DNA of 8,138 nucleotides from Treponema sp. (GTDB lineage Bacteria; Spirochaetota; Spirochaetia; Treponematales; Breznakiellaceae). The translations under genes and the position numbers were made by a program. The stretch is taken from positions 1 to 8,138 of the forward strand of contig JAITQR010000046.1 in NCBI GenBank assembly GCA_031288815.1. Reading direction: 5' to 3'. Below the pieces are notes generated by a model that did no database searches, was not told where the DNA came from, and was given only the letters and a program-made list of their open reading frames with translations. Positions 5,313-8,138 of this stretch are shown piece by piece (positions within the stretch are counted from its first letter, which is position 1; each line of letters starts with the position of its first letter).

Positions 5313-5582
5313 AGAAAGCATCGCGGAACTATCGTACCCGTCTTTAAATCCACAACCAAAAACCGTATCATAAGACATTCCGCTTCCTGATGAGACATCG
5401 CATGTTTGATGTTTCTTTTAATTTTTTGGATGTTTTTTATTTAATCGCCGCTTCCTTGTACGCGAACCAAGTATTTCCCGGACAAATTACCGAAATTGTA
5501 AATGTTTCTAAGCGGTTGTTGTCCGGAAACTTCAGTTCCGAACAACGCTAATGATTCCCGCCAACGGAAAGGAGAGGCGTCT
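5313..5582. other. AT-rich intergenic region upstream of the MCP
   Basis: About 270 bp without a supported gene. Bases 5404-5445 are very T-rich on the plus strand. I looked for sigma-70 and sigma-28 (TAAA...GCCGATAA) promoters for the MCP and found no convincing pair with proper spacing. The right-hand part carries the overlapping inverted repeats described separately. Confidence 0.5.
5474..5549 (+). promoter_or_regulatory. Overlapping alternative hairpins in the MCP 5' leader
   Basis: One hairpin pairs AGCG, TTGTT and CGGAA in 5511-5528 with TTCCG, AACAA and CGCT in 5536-5549 around the loop ACTTCAG, with two small bulges. A second pairs CCGGACAA (5478-5485) with TTGTCCGG (5519-5526), extended by TTT/AAA past a bulged C. 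Both use bases 5519-5526, so they exclude each other. They end about 20 nt before the Shine-Dalgarno of the MCP. Function unknown; they could be a switch or an operator. Confidence 0.35.
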
Positions 5583-7790
5583 GTGAAACTAAGGCATCGT
5601 TTAATTCTCGTCGTGATTGCGATTATAATCGCTTTCGGACTATCCCTGTCTATTATCCTGCTCAGTATCGCGTCCTCAACGCAAATGGCCACCGCCCTGG
5701 AAAGCCAGGAACGGCTTGCCGCTGAACAGTCCCGGATTATCCAAACACGGTACGAGACGTATCTGCGGATCGCCCATACCCTGGCGGACGGGATGGCGGA
5801 TTATGACGAAACCGAACCGGGCAGACAGCGCGCCCGTTTCGATCAGTTTATACGATCGGTCGCTGTTTCCAATGAACGGATAACCGGTATTTTCGCGGTC
5901 TTTAAGCCAAACACCATAGACCCGGGCCTGGACGCTTCTTTTGCCGGGGCCCCCGGCAACACTGAAACCGGTCAGTGGGTTCCCTGGTATACCACCCAGC
6001 GGACGGGAACCGTCGAACACCTGAGCTTTGACGATATACCGGGTATGATGGCGATCATCAATGGCCCCAACGCGCGGAAGGAAATAATTGATGATCCGGT
6101 ACCTCTCAATACGCAGGGCAAGACCACCTATACCGTAAAAGTCAGCGTACCGGTTGTTTTCCGCAAGACCGGCGAGGTGGTAGGCCGGGTCGGGGTGAAC
6201 GTAAACACCGCTTATACCCAGCCCGTGGTGGACAACACCATAAAGACCAACCCCGACATTACCGCCATGACCGTCTATTCCAATAACACTACCATTGTCG
6301 CGAGTTATGCCGTCGAACAAATCGGGAGGCTCCTTGGGGACGCCCACCGTCCCTTGTTCAACGAAGATACCGACATGGTCCAGGAAGCGGTAACGCGGGG
6401 AGAAAAATACCGGCTGGAAAACTATTCGCCTTTCCTCAAGAAAGAGCTGGAAATGATTATCTATCCGTTTACCATCGGCGAAACCGGGGTAAGCTGGGCC
6501 GTGATGCTGGGCACGGAAAAAAAAGTGATCCTGGCGGAGATAAACATCATGATCGCCTTTGCCGTTGTCACCGCGGTAGTGGCGGCTGTTGTCATGTCGG
6601 CGATCGCCTTTTTTGTTACCGGCAGCATCGCCAAGCCAATTGTCAATGTGGCCCTGACCCTCAAGGACATATCCGAAGGCGAGGGGGATCTGACAAAAAC
6701 AGTCAACATCAATTCGAGTGACGAAACCGGCGACCTTGCCCGGTATTTTAATGAGACCTTGAAAAAGATTAGAGCGCTTGTGGTTACCATTAAAAACGCG
6801 TCCGTCTCCCTTTTCGATATCGGCAACGAGCTTGCCAGTAACATGACCGAAACCGCCTCGGCGATCAACGAAATCACCGCCAATATCCAGAGTATCAAAG
6901 GCCGGGTGATCAATCAAAGCGCGAGTGTTACTGAAACCAGCGCCACCATGGAACAGATCACCGTTAATATCGATAAGCTCGCCGGCCATGTGGACCGCCA
7001 GAGCGAAAGCGTGGCCCGGTCCTCCAGCGCCATTGAGGAATTGCTCGCCAACATCCAGTCCGTTACCCAGACCCTGATCAAAAACGGTGAAAACATGAAG
7101 GATCTTATCGACGCTTCCGAAGTGGGACGCGAGGGACTTCAGGAAGTGGTTACGGACATTCAGGAGATAGCCAGGGAATCCGAGGGGCTTATGAAGATCA
7201 ACGCGGTGATGGAGAATATCGCCAGTCAGACCAACCTTCTGTCCATGAACGCCGCCGTGGAAGCCGCTCACGCCGGGGAGGCGGGCAAGGGCTTTGCGGT
7301 GGTAGCCGAGGAGATACGGAAGCTGGCGGAGAATTCCGGAGAGCAGTCCAAGACCATTTCTACGATTCTCGCGAAGATCAAGAACTCCATCGACAAGATA
7401 AACAAATCCACGGACAGTGTACTCAACAAGTTTGAGGCCATAGACAGCGGAATCAGAACCGTGTCGGATCAGGAGGAGAATATCCGCAACGCCATGGAGG
7501 AACAGAGCTCGGGAAGCAAACAGATCCTGGAGGCTATCGAGAACTTAAACGAGGCCACCCAACTGGTCAAGACCAGCTCCGCCGAGATGCTGGAGGGGAG
7601 CAAGCAGGTGATAGAGGAGAGTAAAAACTTGGAACTGCTAACCCAGGAGATAAGCAACGGGATGAACGAGATGGCCAGCGGGGCCGACCAGATCAATGTG
7701 GCGGTGACCCAGATCAACACCATCAGCGGGGAAAACAAAGAAAGCATCAATATGCTGGTGGGAGAGGTGTCAAGGTTCAAGGTGGAATGA
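5583..7790 (+). CDS. Methyl-accepting chemotaxis protein, Cache-HAMP-MCP (735 aa)
   Basis: Transmembrane chemoreceptor that passes ligand signals to CheA/CheW. From the GTG at 5583: a short basic start then TM1 (about 7-32); a periplasmic ligand-binding region (about 33-318) with double-Cache features such as [12 protein letters not shown] (131-142) and GRVGVNVN (201-208); TM2 (about 320-346); HAMP (about 347-401) with GSIAKPI and EGEGDLT; and a long coiled-coil signalling domain (about 413-735). The hairpin tip [39 protein letters not shown] (545-583) is canonical. No CheR-docking pentapeptide ends the protein. The GTG is chosen because AAGGAG (5569-5574) lies 8 nt upstream and the basic KLRHR then leads straight into TM1. 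The in-frame ATG at 5502 lacks a ribosome site and would add 27 polar residues overlapping the leader hairpins. The ligand cannot be deduced. Confidence 0.93.
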   Translation: MKLRHRLILVVIAIIIAFGLSLSIILLSIASSTQMATALESQERLAAEQSRIIQTRYETYLRIAHTLADGMADYDETEPGRQRARFDQFIRSVAVSNERITGIFAVFKPNTIDPGLDASFAGAPGNTETGQWVPWYTTQRTGTVEHLSFDDIPGMMAIINGPNARKEIIDDPVPLNTQGKTTYTVKVSVPVVFRKTGEVVGRVGVNVNTAYTQPVVDNTIKTNPDITAMTVYSNNTTIVASYAVEQIGRLLGDAHRPLFNEDTDMVQEAVTRGEKYRLENYSPFLKKELEMIIYPFTIGETGVSWAVMLGTEKKVILAEINIMIAFAVVTAVVAAVVMSAIAFFVTGSIAKPIVNVALTLKDISEGEGDLTKTVNINSSDETGDLARYFNETLKKIRALVVTIKNASVSLFDIGNELASNMTETASAINEITANIQSIKGRVINQSASVTETSATMEQITVNIDKLAGHVDRQSESVARSSSAIEELLANIQSVTQTLIKNGENMKDLIDASEVGREGLQEVVTDIQEIARESEGLMKINAVMENIASQTNLLSMNAAVEAAHAGEAGKGFAVVAEEIRKLAENSGEQSKTISTILAKIKNSIDKINKSTDSVLNKFEAIDSGIRTVSDQEENIRNAMEEQSSGSKQILEAIENLNEATQLVKTSSAEMLEGSKQVIEESKNLELLTQEISNGMNEMASGADQINVAVTQINTISGENKESINMLVGEVSRFKVE

Positions 7791-7832
7791 GGGGCGGGAT
7801 GAACGTACGGGAATTTCCCGTGGCCTCGCCCC
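7791..7832 (+). terminator. Nested GC-rich hairpin after the MCP stop
   Basis: An outer pair GGGGCG (7791-7796) with CGCCCC (7827-7832) encloses an inner inverted repeat ACGGGA-ATT-TCCCGT (7807-7821). It begins directly after the stop codon. No T-run follows, so it is not a classical intrinsic terminator; it may stabilise the 3' end or help factor-dependent termination. Confidence 0.4.
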
Positions 7833-7862
7833 TCCCGCTCCCGCCGGCGGAAGCTCGCGTCC

Positions 7863-7891
7863 TTGACCCTGTCCGGGAAATTTTTTATATT
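7863..7891 (+). promoter_or_regulatory. Sigma-70-type promoter of ssrA
   Basis: TTGACC (7863-7868), a 17-bp spacer and TATATT (7886-7891) form a near-consensus promoter. It lies about 70 bp upstream of the mature tmRNA 5' end, so the primary transcript would carry a leader of about 60 nt for 5' processing (RNase P in known systems). Confidence 0.72.
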
Positions 7892-7960
7892 ATAAAGGTC
7901 TGTGAATCCAGGGGAGACGCGGCCTTTTGCCGGCCCGGGTCTTTCCTATACGGTTCGCCG

Positions 7961-8138
7961 GGGGTGCACCGGTTTCGACTGGTGCGGTTCGGGGTACAGG
8001 CTGCAGGTGGAGCGCCTATCTCCTGATTAGGCAAAAATTTAACTGCCAACAACGACAGTTACGATTACGCCTTAGCTGCGTAACCGCGTGGAACCTTTCC
8101 GCCGCCTTGAGGAAAGGCTTCCGCGTCACAATCAAGGC
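7961..8138 (+). ncRNA. ssrA: tmRNA (transfer-messenger RNA), 5' part
   Basis: Rescues ribosomes stalled on broken mRNA by acting first as alanyl-tRNA and then as a short mRNA that adds a degradation tag. The 5' end GGGGTGCACCGGTTTCGACTGG is the conserved tRNA-like start. The tag frame begins at the resume codon GCC (8045-8047), preceded by the typical AATTTAACT, and encodes ANNDSYDYALAA before TAA (8081-8083). Right after it is a long helix, 8087-8100 pairing with 8111-8125 around one bulged C, as expected for the helix following the tag. The window ends inside the gene; the remaining pseudoknots and the 3' CCA end lie further right. The 5' end could be one base earlier. The identity is certain. 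Confidence 0.96.
8045..8083 (+). other. tmRNA proteolysis-tag reading frame
   Basis: Twelve codons and a stop: resume codon GCC, then NNDSYDYALAA. With the alanine carried by tmRNA itself, the appended tag is A-ANNDSYDYALAA. The C-terminal ALAA is the usual signal for ClpXP-type proteases. The Asp-Tyr before ALAA fits my recollection of spirochaete tags and is one basis for the taxonomic guess. Confidence 0.92.

Noticed and set aside
5345..5373. Sigma-28 promoter for the MCP (TAAA...CCGTATCATAA)
   Set aside because: The -10 element does not match GCCGATAA at any accepted spacing.
5676..7271. 531-codon minus-strand frame opposite the MCP
   Set aside because: It is rich in His/Gly/Asp without domain features, as expected from the antisense of MCP codons; the plus strand is an intact MCP.
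7787..8026. 79-codon plus-strand frame after the MCP
   Set aside because: It runs through the terminator-like hairpin, the ssrA promoter and the tmRNA 5' part, and shows no protein signature.

Overview
The window looks like chromosomal DNA from a spirochaete, most likely a Treponema-type organism. The grounds are a tmRNA tag ending in DYALAA, a Cache-HAMP-MCP receptor of spirochaete style next to the end of a paralogue, and moderately GC-rich coding DNA with strong GGAGG ribosome binding sites. The genus is an inference. I see no insertion sequence, prophage, CRISPR array or tRNA.

Layout. Bases 1-52 hold the last 16 codons of a methyl-accepting chemotaxis protein (MCP) on the plus strand. 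Converging on it from the minus strand is an aldo/keto reductase gene (AKR1, 150-1076). Further right on the minus strand is a three-gene energy-coupling-factor (ECF) metal importer read as cbiM/nikMN (2892-3908), cbiQ (2064-2876) and cbiO (1325-2062). The three genes are tightly packed. A divergent intergenic region (3909-4275) separates this operon from a second aldo/keto reductase on the plus strand (AKR2, 4276-5244), which ends at a 17-bp perfect stem-loop. A 338-bp AT-rich gap leads to a complete MCP (5583-7790). After a GC-rich hairpin and a clear sigma-70-type promoter comes ssrA (tmRNA), which runs off the right edge.

The main point of interest is regulatory. AKR1, cbiM and AKR2 each lie behind a promoter of the same design: CCCCTTGACTTAA, a 19-bp spacer with a central dyad, and a -10-like hexamer. 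That over-long spacer is the hallmark of MerR-family activation, so the two reductases and the Ni/Co importer may form one regulon. No MerR-type gene is in the window. AKR1 and cbiM also share a duplicated untranslated leader of about 200 nt with three consecutive hairpins, a conserved ATGRTTC plus T-tract, and similar Shine-Dalgarno regions. I do not recognise this leader as a named riboswitch, and it is the best candidate here for something undescribed.

How the genes may work together: CbiM/NikMN, CbiQ and CbiO form one transporter, with a substrate-binding membrane component, a coupling transmembrane protein and an ATPase. The reductases probably act on carbonyl compounds with NAD(P)H. The link between metal uptake and carbonyl reduction rests only on the shared promoter and leader. 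The MCPs serve chemotaxis and the tmRNA serves ribosome rescue.
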